Assembly (NCBI GenBank): GCA_035771165.1
Contig: JAWNZC010000174.1
Location: 1,349,001-1,413,000, forward strand
DNA: 64,000 nt
Source: Paragorgia papillata
Taxonomy: Eukaryota > Cnidaria > Anthozoa > Scleralcyonacea > Coralliidae
Direction of reading: 5' to 3'
Position numbers and translations under genes: made by a program. The number at the start of each line of letters is the position of its first letter. Position 1 is the stretch's first letter. Shown in pieces: positions 12,468 through 23,300 of the stretch. The notes below the pieces were generated by a model, which made no database searches, was not told where the DNA came from, and saw only the letters and a list, made by a program, of their open reading frames with translations.

Positions 12468-14420
12468 TCACTTTCTTAGCTTTTTTTGGACTGAAAGCAG
12501 TGTGTCATCATCACTACTCTCTGATGAGTGTAATTCCTGAAGTGGATTGGCTTCATTAAATCTTCCAGCAGCATAACTGGGGCTATCTTTTTCCCCCAAC
12601 AATCTTTCCTGCAGTTTGGCTTGTCTAATTTTCCTTCTTCTTCTTTTCTCCAGCTCTTTAACTTTTCTGTTTGACTTTTTTATCCGCATAGCGTCTTTCT
12701 TTGAACTTGCTTCTTTGGCCAGCTTACCACTTGGTATCTGTGCTTCCATCATGACGTCATGTTTTGCACTCGCTCCATCATTGAACTGGAATACCGCAGA
12801 CATTGCAGACATTTCCACAGCGTGGGGTCCCCTGAACTTGTGCTTAGGACATCGGTTCCAAACCAAACTGTTGATGCTCTCATTAGCATTTTGTGAGAAC
12901 CCTGCTAAACAACGCAAAAGAAGGGAATAATCACTTAGTCGTTTGAACTCGGGCTTCAGCGCATCAAAGAATACACCATCCAGGTGATGATTAGAAGGGT
13001 TTTCTTTCTTTTATAGGAGCACCAACTGTCTTTTCCAACAGGTCAGAACTTGTGTCGCCTCTCAGTTTTAATGTCGCAGCTGTGATACAATACTGCCATA
13101 ATTGCATTTTGCATCTTTCCTATTTGCTTCTTTTGATCTTCACTTGAAAGACAACCAGGAGAAACATTAGCTCTGATTGCCTTGCCATAATAATTTTGTA
13201 GTTTGTCAATAGTCTTATCTGTGAGTCTACGTTTCCTGCCAGCAATTGGAAGTCCATCGGCCAGTTTACTTCCAGTATATATTTTTTTTAGATCCCTCAA
13301 ATGTGAACCCATCCGTTTTTGGACATGCCCAATACAATACAATTTCATCACCCTTGCACATTCAACCTCTCCACTATCATGGCTGCCCTTCTACTTATTG
13401 TAAGCACTGGAAGATAACCATGTCTTGTACTCCTTGCATTGTTTGTTCATATTCTCATATTTTGAACAGTCATCACAGCAGCCATAAGTATCCCACACAC
13501 TGTTGTACGCCTTACTGTCACCATCACAAACTATAAATTTATATTTTAGTTTATAATCAAGAGAACGAGCCCAGATCTTTTTGGCAATAAAGCATTCCAT
13601 AGAACCACTAGCACCAGTATTGCTTTTAGTGCATTTGTCTTTGTGCCCGTCAAACCACGCTTTGTATTCCTCTGATTCTTCGCCATACATTTCTTTTCTT
13701 CTGGTACATTCCATACAAAGTTTGGACTCAATGCCATAGTCTAGAACTTCACCAGTATCAACTGATATCACAAAACCAATTCCAAAAGTTCTCTTGATCT
13801 CGCTGTGGTGTGTTGGTCTAGTAATATTCCTCAACTCTCCTTCGGACCGCTTGCATTCTCAAAGATACTACTTTCTTGTGTGTCTCATAAAGAACATCCA
13901 TGTGGTTATCCCATGAATTTTGAGTGCAAGGAAGTGGCGTATTGAATACTTCGCAGAGTGTCGCAATGTCCTCTCTCCCTACACCAATTTCACATGCAGA
14001 GTAGACCATTCGACGATTCACATCAACAGCATGACTGGCATTCCAACTTTCTGAATCATTTCCAGATGTTGACAGATACACTTTCTTCTTACATTTAGAA
14101 CATGTACTCTATATGTAACAAGGAACTGTTTCTCCATATCGTCGAGCTTGATCTTCAATAAAAGTAAATTTACCTCTTTTGCATTGGTGCAATTGTTCAA
14201 ATGTTTTCATCAAGCTTGAAAGTTCAACAAGACGATAACTGTTACTTTCAGTAGGACCTTCATAATATGGCTGCCATGGTTGTTTTGGACTGGTTGAAGA
14301 ATCGGTATTTACTTTCTTCATTGAAGCAGTGGAAGGCTCTTTATGAGGGCTGTTTTCGCTTGGCAAAACTTCGGTATTAGCCACATCTTGGGTTTCTGGT
14401 GAGGTGTCATCCATGGCCAT
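12468..14420 (-). pseudogene. Mutator-like transposase-domain gene, broken
   Basis: Minus-strand pieces line up with the protein family annotated as Mutator-like transposase domain in many cnidarian and arthropod genomes. In order: an N-terminal leader (14420-14109); a segment with SWNASHAVDVNRRMVYSACE (14081-13818); FGIGFVISVDTGEVLDYGIE then SKLCMECTRRK and KFIVCDGDSKAYNSV (13834-13391); CIGHVQKRMGSHLRDLKK and LTDKTIDKLQNYYGKAIR (13351-13043); and NANESINSLVWNRCPKHKF plus a Lys/Arg-rich tail (12917-12468). A single in-frame TAG splits 13391/13390. At least two frame changes, and loss of the usual DGTW..RG segment near 13830, mark it as non-functional or heavily spliced. Confidence 0.8.
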
Positions 14421-15269
14421 GTCTTTTTCAACCTGATCATTTCTTGGAATATTCCATGATTAACACCTATAAACCTCTCCTTTTTTATGTACGTGGCACA
14501 GTAAAACGTTATTATTGTATTTTGCAAGCTTTGACGAACTTTATACCTTCAAATTATCGATAAACACACTCCTACTTTCAAAGACTCTTTCGAAAATTGT
14601 TGGCTCACTGCACACACTTTTCTTTGGGACTGCAAGCCAAAGGATGTTGGGACTTCTCTTATTAGTTCCCACTCCCCTCTTATCGTAAAGAGAACCTGAA
14701 ACTTATAAAATACCTTCCTTTCCTTCACTTTTTTGACTTTTCTTAAAAATTCGAAATGTAAGGAGGAAAACATGATAAAAACAAAATGGTGGCCAACATA
14801 GACTATACCTACTAAAATACCTTCTTGCGAAAAAAAACTACAGGATTTTTGTAACTTTTAACTTCTACACCAAGTTGTATAGTATATTTTGAAAGTTTTA
14901 GCAAATTTAAAAAAAATTCACCTACGACCTCAAATTTCAGGTCGTGTCCCCCCCCCCCCCCCCCCCCCCCTTAAGAGAGGTGTCCGCTTAAAAGGGGTGT
15001 CCGTTAATAGGGGTTCGACTGTACAAAGACACGAATTTGAACTGTGCATGTATTTAAAACATTATATTAAATGCAGGTTTACATACCGTGGTTTCAGAGA
15101 CTATCGGGGTTTGTGGCTATAGAGGGATAATGTCAGTTCATTTCTGTTCGTAAGCATCTTTTCATGAGATAAAAAGTCATATCGATTAAATGTAACGCGT
15201 TACTTTCAAGTAGTCGTTACTTTCGGGGGGGGGGATCGCTACTTTGGAAACTGTACTGATCAATCCTCT

Positions 15270-15622
15270 CCCAGGTAACAAATTTATGTTATGACAACGT
15301 TGTAACAACGTTAGACTTTCGTTGTGACAACGTTGCGTGTTAACGTTGTGGCAACGAAAATTTGTAGACAGCAGGCAACGTTGTGACAACGTTATAAATT
15401 ACGAAACAGCGACGTTTTGACAACGTTCTGACAACGTTTTATCGGCAACGTTGTCACAACGTTAAACAGTGATCTTTCGACAACGTTTTCACAAATATGC
15501 TTTTATATATTGACTGAATTTGCATTCTCAATTTAGCCCGTTTTCAATTTTATATTATATTATTACATATAGCATATAAATACCTAATTGTATGATTTGT
15601 AACCTTTAACAACTGAGCATGC

Positions 15623-15671
<49 letters not shown>

Positions 15672-16455
15672 GATTTCGTCTGTTCGTTCACGACTCGATC
15701 GTGAGGGAAGATATTAGCAAAATACAGGAAATACAGAACTTATATCAAACCATCTGTTCGCGAAAATGAGCTTACCTTGCACTCCAAACAGGCACGAAAC
15801 AAGAACTGTGAAGAACAATCAAGAAACGAAAATAGATATCAGACCTCATATACGAACAGCGGTCAACGCACGGAGCTAATTAATTGTTAAATTCAAAAGA
15901 TTAATAAAATACCGTATTATTGCGAAGTTCAGATATCGTAGAGTTACAAACTTATCCTACTCAAATGTTGGCGAGACTCATAGCGTGAGTGACTAACGCA
16001 CAGCATTGCTATATCGCTTGTGTTGTTGCCACCACGTTGTTTTGATAAGTCTGAATACGATTACGTCATTCCCATCGATGTTAAAACTACGTTGCCACAA
16101 CGTTAAACAAACGTCAGAATATAACGTTGTATTGCTACATTGATAGAACTTTTCCACAACGTTGTACGAACGTCAGGATATAACGTTGTATTACAATGTC
16201 GGTAGAACGTTGCCACAGCGTTGCACGAACGTCATGATATAACGTTGTATTGTTACGTTGGTTCAACGTTGCCACAACGTTGTGACAATGTCGCAATATA
16301 ACGTTGTATTTCAACGTCGCCACAACGTCGCTAAAACGTTACGACATTGCCAGTTATTCACCAAAGGTTGTGGAAAGGTTATCTAAAGGTTAGGTCGGAC
16401 CTAACCAAACTACAACCTTCTAGCAACGTTGTGATAACGTTGTGTGTTAGCTGGG
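15270..16455. mobile_element. AACGTTGT-rich element with CCCAGSTAACA ends
   Basis: The left end is CCCAGGTAACA and the right end is the complement of CCCAGCTAACACACAACGTT. Subterminal regions (15285-15490 and 16085-16440) consist of repeated palindromic CAACGTTGT(G/C)ACAACGTT motifs. The centre (15490-16080) is unrelated AT-rich DNA with a (TTA)16 microsatellite at 15624-15671. No coding sequence was recognised and the target duplication is unclear. Confidence 0.65.
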
Positions 16456-16484
16456 CTATTCATCGCGTGTAAGATCTCCTTTAT

Positions 16485-17309
16485 TACCTCCGCCAGGAGG
16501 TTATGTTTTTACCCTTTTCTGTCTGTCTGGGTCTGTCTGGGTCGGTCTGGGTCGGTTCGGGTCGGTTCGGTTGGTTTTATTTTGGTTTGGTTTGGTTTGG
16601 TTTCTTTTGTTTGTTTGTTTTGTTTGTTTTCGTTTGTTTCGTTTGTTTTCGTTTGTTTCGTTGGTTTCGTTTGTTTCGTTTGTTTCGTTTTGTTCGTTTT
16701 GTTCGTTTTGTTCGTTTTGTTCGTTTTGTTCGTTTTGTTCGTTTTGTTCGTTTTGTTCGTTTTGTTCGTTTTGTTCGTTTTGTTTGTTTGTTGGTTTTGT
16801 TTGGTTTTGGTTTGTTTTGTTTTGGTTTGGTTTGGTTTGTTTGTTTTGTTTTGTTTGGTTTGGTTTGTTTGGTCTGTTTGGTTTGGTTTGGTTTGTTTGG
16901 TTTGTTTGGTTTGTTTGGTTGTTTGGTTTGGTTTGTTTGGTTTGATTTGTTTGGTTTGTTTGGTTTGTCGCCAGGATATCTCAAAAACTATTGCACCGAT
17001 TTTCATGAAAGTTTGCGAAGGGTTGGCCATTGACCAACGACAAATCCGTTAAATGTTGGTTGAATTTAGTCAAAATTTCGATGAGAAATTAATAAAAATC
17101 TGACAGCAAGATGCGGCTCCATGTACAAGAAAGTTAATGCTTGATTGCGCTCATTATCCTTATTTTATGAAAATATTTTTACATAATTTTGGTACGAGTG
17201 CAATCAAGCATTTTATTCAAACATGCATATGTTGGTCTCGTGAGCTAGCGTGGTTAGCGGGATGGCTCGTTTTCTTTTTAAACATCTTTAATAACCGCTG
17301 GCGGAGGTA
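16485..17309. mobile_element. MITE with TACCTCCGCCAG ends, expanded by GTTT/TTCGTTTTG repeats
   Basis: The ends are TACCTCCGCCAG (16485-16496) and its exact complement CTGGCGGAGGTA (17298-17309). Conserved interior motifs (AGGTTATGTTTT, CCAGGATATCTCAAAAACTA, AATTAATAAAAATCTGACA) recur in a second, partial copy at about 57857-58070. In this copy the GTCTGTCTGGGT stretch has expanded into GTTTG and a 9-bp TTCGTTTTG tandem array (about 16680-16786). That array produces long meaningless open frames on both strands. Confidence 0.75.
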
Positions 17310-17509
17310 TATTCAGTCTCTGACTGCCCTCTAGTATATCATGCTAACGTAATATATCCAATGGGTATATAGTACGGCATTTTTCTATAAAAATGAGTAA
17401 CAAAACAGAAAGGAAAGTCTACAAAAATGCCAAGAAAGGTATTCATGCATGTTATAATTAAAGTAAGTTTTTCTCTAATATGGAAGTTGTTTGGTGAGAC
17501 TGTGATCGT
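17310..17509. other. Spacer downstream of the fibrinogen exon
   Basis: This would hold the 3' untranslated region of the minus-strand fibrinogen-related gene. No clear polyadenylation signal is assigned. Confidence 0.35.
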
Positions 17510-17772
17510 CTAAAAGTATGACCTGACTTTCATTTCAGACTTCTTTAAAGAATAGCAGTGTCCTTTCCAGTGATACCAGATAACGTCTTGACCAAATTTG
17601 GTGTTAGTACCATGAAGGTACAAACCATTCAAGTTGGATAAATGACAATGTTTGTACCACCAGGCACCTTTGCGAAGCACAGCACAGTTTTTACCCCATT
17701 TGTTGTCATTATCATTATCTTTAGTCGTAAACTTCATTCCATCGTGCCATGTAAGTGAGTCACCAGCATTAC
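17510..17772 (-). CDS. Terminal exon of a fibrinogen-related domain protein
   Basis: This 263-bp last exon follows a pyrimidine-rich acceptor (TTTTTTCTCTTTGCAAG) in phase 1 and ends with TAG at 17512-17510. It encodes the C-terminal half of a fibrinogen-related domain: [20 protein letters not shown], then the [20 protein letters not shown] segment with its conserved disulphide cysteines, LNGLYLHG, and [20 protein letters not shown]. The DxDND calcium-site region and the WW/HCH pocket region are intact, so it reads as functional. Such domains act in secreted recognition proteins that bind acetylated or glycan ligands. The preceding exons, which should lie at higher coordinates, were not recognised; the gypsy and ribozyme elements lie on that side. 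Confidence 0.82.
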
Positions 17773-17943
17773 CTTGCAAAGAGAAAAAATACACGAACAC
17801 GAGTTAAAACAAGTGGAACTATTGTGAAATTGTAATATTTCGACTTTATTTCAAAGTCAATATTTACTTTACTTGTCTGAAGATGAATTTGAAATAGAGT
17901 TGAATATTATAGACTTAACGTCCGGTCGCGAAGGAACTAATTA

Positions 17944-18020
17944 GTTTTGTTTTCCCGCGAGTCTCGATGTTTCCCGACACGAAGTCGAGAGAAACATCGA
18001 TACTCGAGGGAAAACAAAAC
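17944..18020. repeat. Foldback hairpin
   Basis: GTTTTGTTTTCCCGCGAGTC then TCGATGTTTC pairs with GAAACATCGATACTCGAGGG then AAAACAAAAC around a short CACGAAGTCG-containing centre. The stem is nearly perfect over 30 bp. Confidence 0.8.
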
Positions 18021-18617
18021 TACATGTTTCCCGCGAGGAATCAGTGCTTTTTTATACACTAGCTGGGTTTTATATATTTATACACTAGCTTTGGTTTAGG
18101 CTGTTTTGCTAGACTTTCACTACGCAATTGTTGCAATATTGCCCGCGCGGGGAAACTTTGATTTGTCTAATCACACGTGACCATAAATGAACCAATAGCA
18201 GTCTGAGTTACAACTACCAAAAACCCACCTATATAACAAGATAATTTCACTATAGTTCCACTTGTTTTTTCAGGATGGTATTATTTTTTGGAATATGTTG
18301 TATTCGAGTTCACTAGTGTGATTGGTTTTAATTTGAACTGAAAGTGGAGTGAGAAATAGCTTGGATTGGACTTCATCACATGGATTGGACTTCATCACGT
18401 AAACACTATCAAACTGAATTTGAACTGAAAATGAGGTGGTTTATATGATGAGAAGGCGTTTGCTGTATGTTTTATTATTATTGTTATGTCAAAAATTGTA
18501 TTTTACTGAAAGTCCTGAGCCACACTAATCTATAGTGCGAGTACAGTCTTTATTGCAGCTCATTGTTAGCTGCTTGGATGTTCTCCGCGTTTCCAGACAA
18601 TTTAATTTTATGCCCAG

Positions 18618-18732
18618 TCTAAGGTACAGGTCAAACGTCGCTCTTCTCATGGGCTGAACCTAATCCTTTGTTTGTGTTGATTTACATTAGGTTCGCCGTA
18701 GAAGAAGAGCGACGTTTGACCTAGCCCTAAGT
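18618..18732. repeat. Foldback hairpin
   Basis: AGGTCAAACGTCGCTCTTCT and AACCTAAT on the left pair with ATTAGGTT and AGAAGAGCGACGTTTGACCT on the right; the loop is about 35 nt. It is a short foldback MITE without coding sequence. Confidence 0.75.
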
Positions 18733-18836
18733 CCACTAATGCACATGAACGCACCAAATATCAATTAAATTGTAAAAGCAAATTGTACATACACCAATCA
18801 TTTATATTATATATATATATATATATATAGTTCAAT

Positions 18837-18879
18837 CTACAGACACGGTGTTTCGCTGTACAACAGCTCATCAGTGTAG
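18837..18879 (-). ncRNA. Hammerhead ribozyme, copy 1
   Basis: Read on the minus strand: stem I 5' side CUACA; conserved core CUGAUGAG; stem II GCUGU/ACAGC closed by UGU; conserved CGAAA; a 3-bp stem III (ACA/UGU) with a CCG loop; the GUC cleavage triplet; then stem I 3' side UGUAG, which pairs perfectly with CUACA. All invariant hammerhead nucleotides are present. The predicted cut lies between the bases at 18842 and 18841. The minimal stem III is the type seen in Penelope-like elements and animal retrozymes, which often act as dimers. Confidence 0.88.
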
Positions 18880-18883
18880 CTTG

Positions 18884-19153
18884 TGTAGTGGACCTGTAAA
18901 CTGTCAAGTTTATATTTAGTTAACTAATTAAGTGTGAGTGTCTTGGAACCGGAAGTGTCACCTGACACGTAAGCATGTGATTTGTTAAAGAACGTTTCGT
19001 GTGTCAGCAGACAAACTTGTGTTAGGTCGTGTTAGCTGTAAGCACCAGTGTTTATTGTGATATTCGATAAATAGAAAGAAGTTACTGTGCATTTATTCCT
19101 CGAGGACTCTCACCTATTCTACGTGGCGAGTATTTACATTGCTCGCTGCTACA
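18884..19153 (+). repeat. 5' LTR of the gypsy element
   Basis: 270 bp, TGTAGTGGACC at the start and CGCTGCTACA at the end, repeated directly at 24787-25056. It should hold the element's promoter. Confidence 0.96.
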
Positions 19154-19158
19154 TATTC

Positions 19159-19176
19159 TGGAGCCCGATAGGGAAC
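19159..19176 (+). promoter_or_regulatory. Candidate tRNA primer-binding site
   Basis: TGGAGCCCGATAGGGAAC lies 5 bases after the 5' LTR and begins with the TGG expected to pair with the CCA end of a tRNA. The exact primer tRNA cannot be named. Confidence 0.55.
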
Positions 19177-19204
19177 TCGGGGATTCACAACGAAGTAAAT
19201 AATT

Positions 19205-20341
19205 ATGGAGCTTACAGTCGAAGAAAAGATTACGATTGAAGAGAATCGCGTAAGAAAGGTACTGGAAGAAAACTCTGATGGACTTAGCGAAGCGGAACTG
19301 GTCGACGAGTACAAAAATCGTTACAAAAACGACATTAAATCATTCGAAGAAGAGTTTACGAGTTTGGGAGCGTTTTTAAAATACCGTGTCAAGGCGATTG
19401 TCAGTAATTCAGGTGAGAAATATTATCCGTCTAGTATAACAAGTAGTTCTTCTGTCCCCCAGCCAGTCCAGATGGTTTCTCGCCCACAGTTCTCGCAATT
19501 CTTTGGTTTCGGCGAAGTCGACAAATCGAAAGGCGTCCCTTACCGTGTGTGGCGATTCGAGGTGAACTCTGCTATTCGTGGTGGATTGTACACAAACCAA
19601 GTTATCGCCGAACAGATACGCCGCTCGCTACAAGGCGAAGTCAAAACAAAACTAGTGGGTTTGGGGCCCGATTCGGATCCAAAGACGATTCTAGAGAAGT
19701 TAGATCAATTCTATAGCGATGTTGGGGCCGCTACCGGAGACGAAATTCTTTCTGAAGCATATCGATTTCGACAGCGTGAAAACGAAGAAGTCGCGGCCTT
19801 TGCTTCACGGCTGGACAATCACGTTCGAATGGCAATGACTAGGGGAACCGAACTTCTACCGGACGAAGACGCCGTTGAAAGACAACTACGCATGCTGTTT
19901 TGGCAAGGGATTAGTGAACCGATCAAAGATAAAGCCAGACATAAAAAGGATCAATGCAATACATTCGTTGAATTGATTACAGCAGCGCGATATGGCGAAA
20001 AGGAGCTTTTCTCGATCCAGGCCCCCAAGCGAGTTGCGCGGGCGAATCAAATTACGAAATCCAATATGGAGCCCCAATCTAAGCAGTCGCAAGACAACGT
20101 GGAGCCTGCGTGGGTGACTGAAGTGTGCTCGTTGGCCAGGGATGTAAAAGAACTCATGAAAGACCAAAGATTGGCACCCAAATCCCCAGTAAACCAAGGT
20201 GAGGAGAAAGTGCCTATAACATGCTATCGCTGTGGCCAACCAGGTCATATACAAGTTGGATGTCGAAATACCCCAAGACCAGATTACAGATCGTCGGGAA
20301 ACGACCGAAGGCCTTTGCCATGGGGCAACCAAAGGTCTTGA
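19205..20341 (+). CDS. Retrotransposon gag (capsid/nucleocapsid), 378 aa
   Basis: The gene starts at the first ATG after the primer-binding site and is uninterrupted. The N-terminal third is acidic and charged; the middle (about residues 100-270) is a capsid-like helical region of the retrotransposon gag type. The C-terminus carries one CCHC zinc knuckle, CYRCGQPGHIQVGC, at about residues 340-353, which binds the element's RNA. The protein ends 120 bases into the overlapping pol frame. A -1 frameshift signal in the overlap explains how Gag-Pol is made. No stop or frame damage is seen. Confidence 0.9.
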   Translation: MELTVEEKITIEENRVRKVLEENSDGLSEAELVDEYKNRYKNDIKSFEEEFTSLGAFLKYRVKAIVSNSGEKYYPSSITSSSSVPQPVQMVSRPQFSQFFGFGEVDKSKGVPYRVWRFEVNSAIRGGLYTNQVIAEQIRRSLQGEVKTKLVGLGPDSDPKTILEKLDQFYSDVGAATGDEILSEAYRFRQRENEEVAAFASRLDNHVRMAMTRGTELLPDEDAVERQLRMLFWQGISEPIKDKARHKKDQCNTFVELITAARYGEKELFSIQAPKRVARANQITKSNMEPQSKQSQDNVEPAWVTEVCSLARDVKELMKDQRLAPKSPVNQGEEKVPITCYRCGQPGHIQVGCRNTPRPDYRSSGNDRRPLPWGNQRS

Positions 20342-23300
20342 ACAACCCACCGCCCCAGGCCAACCAGTTGGTGTCAGTACTGAAGGAGCTTATTGGTGAA
20401 CCTAATGAAGCAGTGACAATTGTTAATGGTCATGCCTGCATTGGGCTGTTGGACACTGGAAGCCAGATAACATCAGTAGCTGAGTCATTTTACAAGAAGC
20501 ATCTTCGCGACTGTACTATCAAACCGTTAGAAGACCTGGTTCGTGTAGTTGGTGCAGGTGGCCAGGATGTTCCTTTTCTTGGTTATACGGTCGTAAACAT
20601 CCAGTTTCCTTCTGAAGATGTCGGTATCGATACCTCCTTTGACATGCCCGTGTTAGTGTTCCCAGACAACGAGTACAACCAGCGTGTTCCATTGATTGTT
20701 GGTACAAATTTAGTCCGACAATGCAAGCAATGTTGTGAGTCAGAAGGAGGAAATAGATTTCTTCAAACACGACAGACATCATCTGCATGGCAAAGAGCCT
20801 ACAAATCTATGTGCCATCAAGAAAGGTGTTCTAAAAAAGATTCGCCAGGAATTAAAGTACAGTCAACAACAAGACATGCTATTACACTTGGTTCACACCA
20901 GACAAGAACTATCATGTGTTTGGCAAATGCCAGTTTTGCAACACCAACTGATGTGCTTTTGGAAACAAAACTGTCAACTCACCTCGGACTGGTTGTGACA
21001 CCTGGACTTGTCACCCTGCCCTCATGCTTAACTAAGTGCAGAATTCCTGTAGAAGTTACCAACAACAGTGACATTCCTATTACCATACAACCGAAGGCTG
21101 TCATAACTTGGGCTCAAGTTGTCAATGAAGTCAAGAATCTGGCTCCGACCATGAGAAGTGATGTGAAGGATGAGCAAGGAAGCCTCGATAGTATGCTTGA
21201 TCTGGATGAGACACCCTTAACAGAAACGCAAAAGAAACAGGCACGTGAACTCCTGACCAAGATGTCGTATGTGTTTGCCAAGGACGACAAAGACCTAGGC
21301 CAAACGGAAGCAGTTTACCATGAAATACACCTCAAAGATGACGTACCGACCAGAGAACCATACCGCAGGATACCACCCGGTCAACTGGAAGAGTTTCGAA
21401 TGGCCCTTACAGACCTTTTGGAGGCAGGAGTCCTTAGAGAATCCAAAAGTCCATACGCATCACCCGTCGTCTTGGTTAGAAAAAAAGATGGCAGCTTGAG
21501 GATCTGTGTCGATTACCGGAAACTGAATGCAAAGACAATCAGAGACTCCTATCCAATTCCTAGGATTACAGAGACCCTTGAAGCTTTACAAGGAGCCAAA
21601 TGGTTCTGTTCTCTCGACCTGCAGAGTGGCTACCTTCAAGTGAAAGTTATGAAACGAGATAGACACAAAACAGCAGTTACGACGCCCTTTGGGTTGTATG
21701 AATACAACCGTATGCCGTTCGGTTTGACTAACGCGCCAGCAACATTTCAACGGTTGATGGAGCAGTGTCTACATGGCCTAAACCTAAGGATCTGTCTAGC
21801 GTATTTGGATGATGTGATCGTATTTGGAAGGAGCTTCGAGGAAATGCTAGAACGCTTAAAGCTTGTGTTGCAACGACTGGGAGAGTATGGACTTAAGTTG
21901 AAGCCGTCCAAGTGCCACCTATTCCAAACTGAGTTATCATACCTTGGCCATGTGGTATCCGAGCAAGGAGTAGCACCTGATCCTAGCAAGATTTCTGCCT
22001 TGAAGAAGTGGTTACAACATCCACCACAAAACGCCAAAGAGCTACAGACCTTCCTGGGGTTTGTGGGGTACTACCGGTCATTTATCGAAGGATTTGCAAA
22101 GATAGCCGCACCGCTCCACCACCTGGCTAAAGAACCGGGGTCGAAGGACACCCGAAAAAGGCGAAGAGAGCCGTTCCAGTGGTCGCAGGAATGTCAAACA
22201 GCCTTCGAGATATTGATCGAAAGACTATCTTCGTATCCCATTTTGGCGTTCCCAGATTTCAGTCTTCCATTCATTGTTCATACGGATGCTTCTGGCTATG
22301 GACTCGGAGGAGCATTGTACCAAGTACAAGACGGAAAACCCAGAGTTATAGCATATGGAAGCCGTTCCCTTAGCGTCGCAGAGAGACGTTACTCGGCTTA
22401 CCGTCGGGAATTCCTCGCCTTGAAATGGTCGGTGACTGAAAAGTTCAAGCAGTATCTCTATGGAAGCAAGTTTCACGTTGTGACAGACAGTAATCCTTTG
22501 ACTTATCTCCTGTCATCCGCTAAGCTCAGTGCAACGGATCATCGCTGGTTATCGGACTTATCTGCCTACGACTTTACCATAACGTACCGGCCTGGGAAAT
22601 CAAGCTGCGACGCTGATGGCCTTTCTAGGATGCCTGAAGAAATACCTATCGAAAGGGAGACCACTAGTCCAGATCTTGACTGTATCAAGCCATTTCTGGC
22701 AAGACTCTACAAGCTGGATACTAACTCGACAGCCTTTTGTTCCGACAAAGAGTTCCAAGCACTCTGCGCCTACCATTTGGTTCATGAACCCTTTACAAGC
22801 AAGGAAATGCCCAGTCCAATCATTGAAGCAGTCTCGATGCATATGAATGCTGTACCGGAACACCTGGCTCGGCCTCCACATTGTCAAGCACAAACCGACC
22901 TTTCAACAAAGTCCTGGAGCGAGTGGGCGAAGTTGCAGCGAGAGGATCCTGTTATCGGACGAGTGTTTGAGCTATTGGCTTCCGGCAGCAATAAATTAAA
23001 AGATGAAGACCGCCAGGTACGAAAACTGCTCCAAGACAGAGAACGACTCCGAGTAGATCACGACGTATTGTTTCGACGGCGATTGATAGATGGAGAAGAG
23101 AGTTTCCAACTGATGTTACCAAAGTCACTGCATCAAACAGCCTTAGAGGGTCTGCATGATGACGTAGGCCATTTTGGGAGGGATAAGACGGTTGAATTGG
23201 TTTTGCAGCGTTTCTACTGGCCTGGTGTATCATCAACAGTGGAAACATACATCAAGAATTGTGATAGGTGCATCAAGCGGAAATCTCCGGATCCACAGCG

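Larger units (their letters stand above)
10968..15021. mobile_element. 4.05-kb element with terminal inverted repeats and TA target site, carrying a Mutator-like gene remnant
   Basis: The left end reads CAGTCGAACTCCAATTAACA. The right end is the complement of CAGTCGAACCCCTATTAACG. Both are flanked by TA (10966-10967 and 15022-15023). A GGTGTCCGCTTAAA motif occurs near both ends. TA duplication with CAGT..AAC ends is what Tc1/mariner/pogo elements leave, whereas classical Mutator elements leave 8-10 bp. The interior carries the decayed Mutator-like transposase gene at 12468-14420, a non-coding 1.4-kb left part, and a poly-C run at 14948-14970. Either the gene is captured cargo, or this transposase family uses TA sites. 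Confidence 0.7.
17773..18800. other. Stretch with two foldback hairpins, otherwise unrecognised
   Basis: Apart from the hairpins at 17944-18020 and 18618-18732 and a short tandem copy at 18364-18400 (TTGGATTGGACTTCATCAC twice), no gene or element is recognised. It may include intron sequence of the fibrinogen-related gene. Confidence 0.4.

Noticed and set aside
16444..17052. Overlapping long open frames on both strands rich in FV/LF or Lys/Thr/Asn
   Set aside because: They are translations of the GTTTG and TTCGTTTTG tandem array inside a MITE. All frames stay open because the repeat lacks stops.
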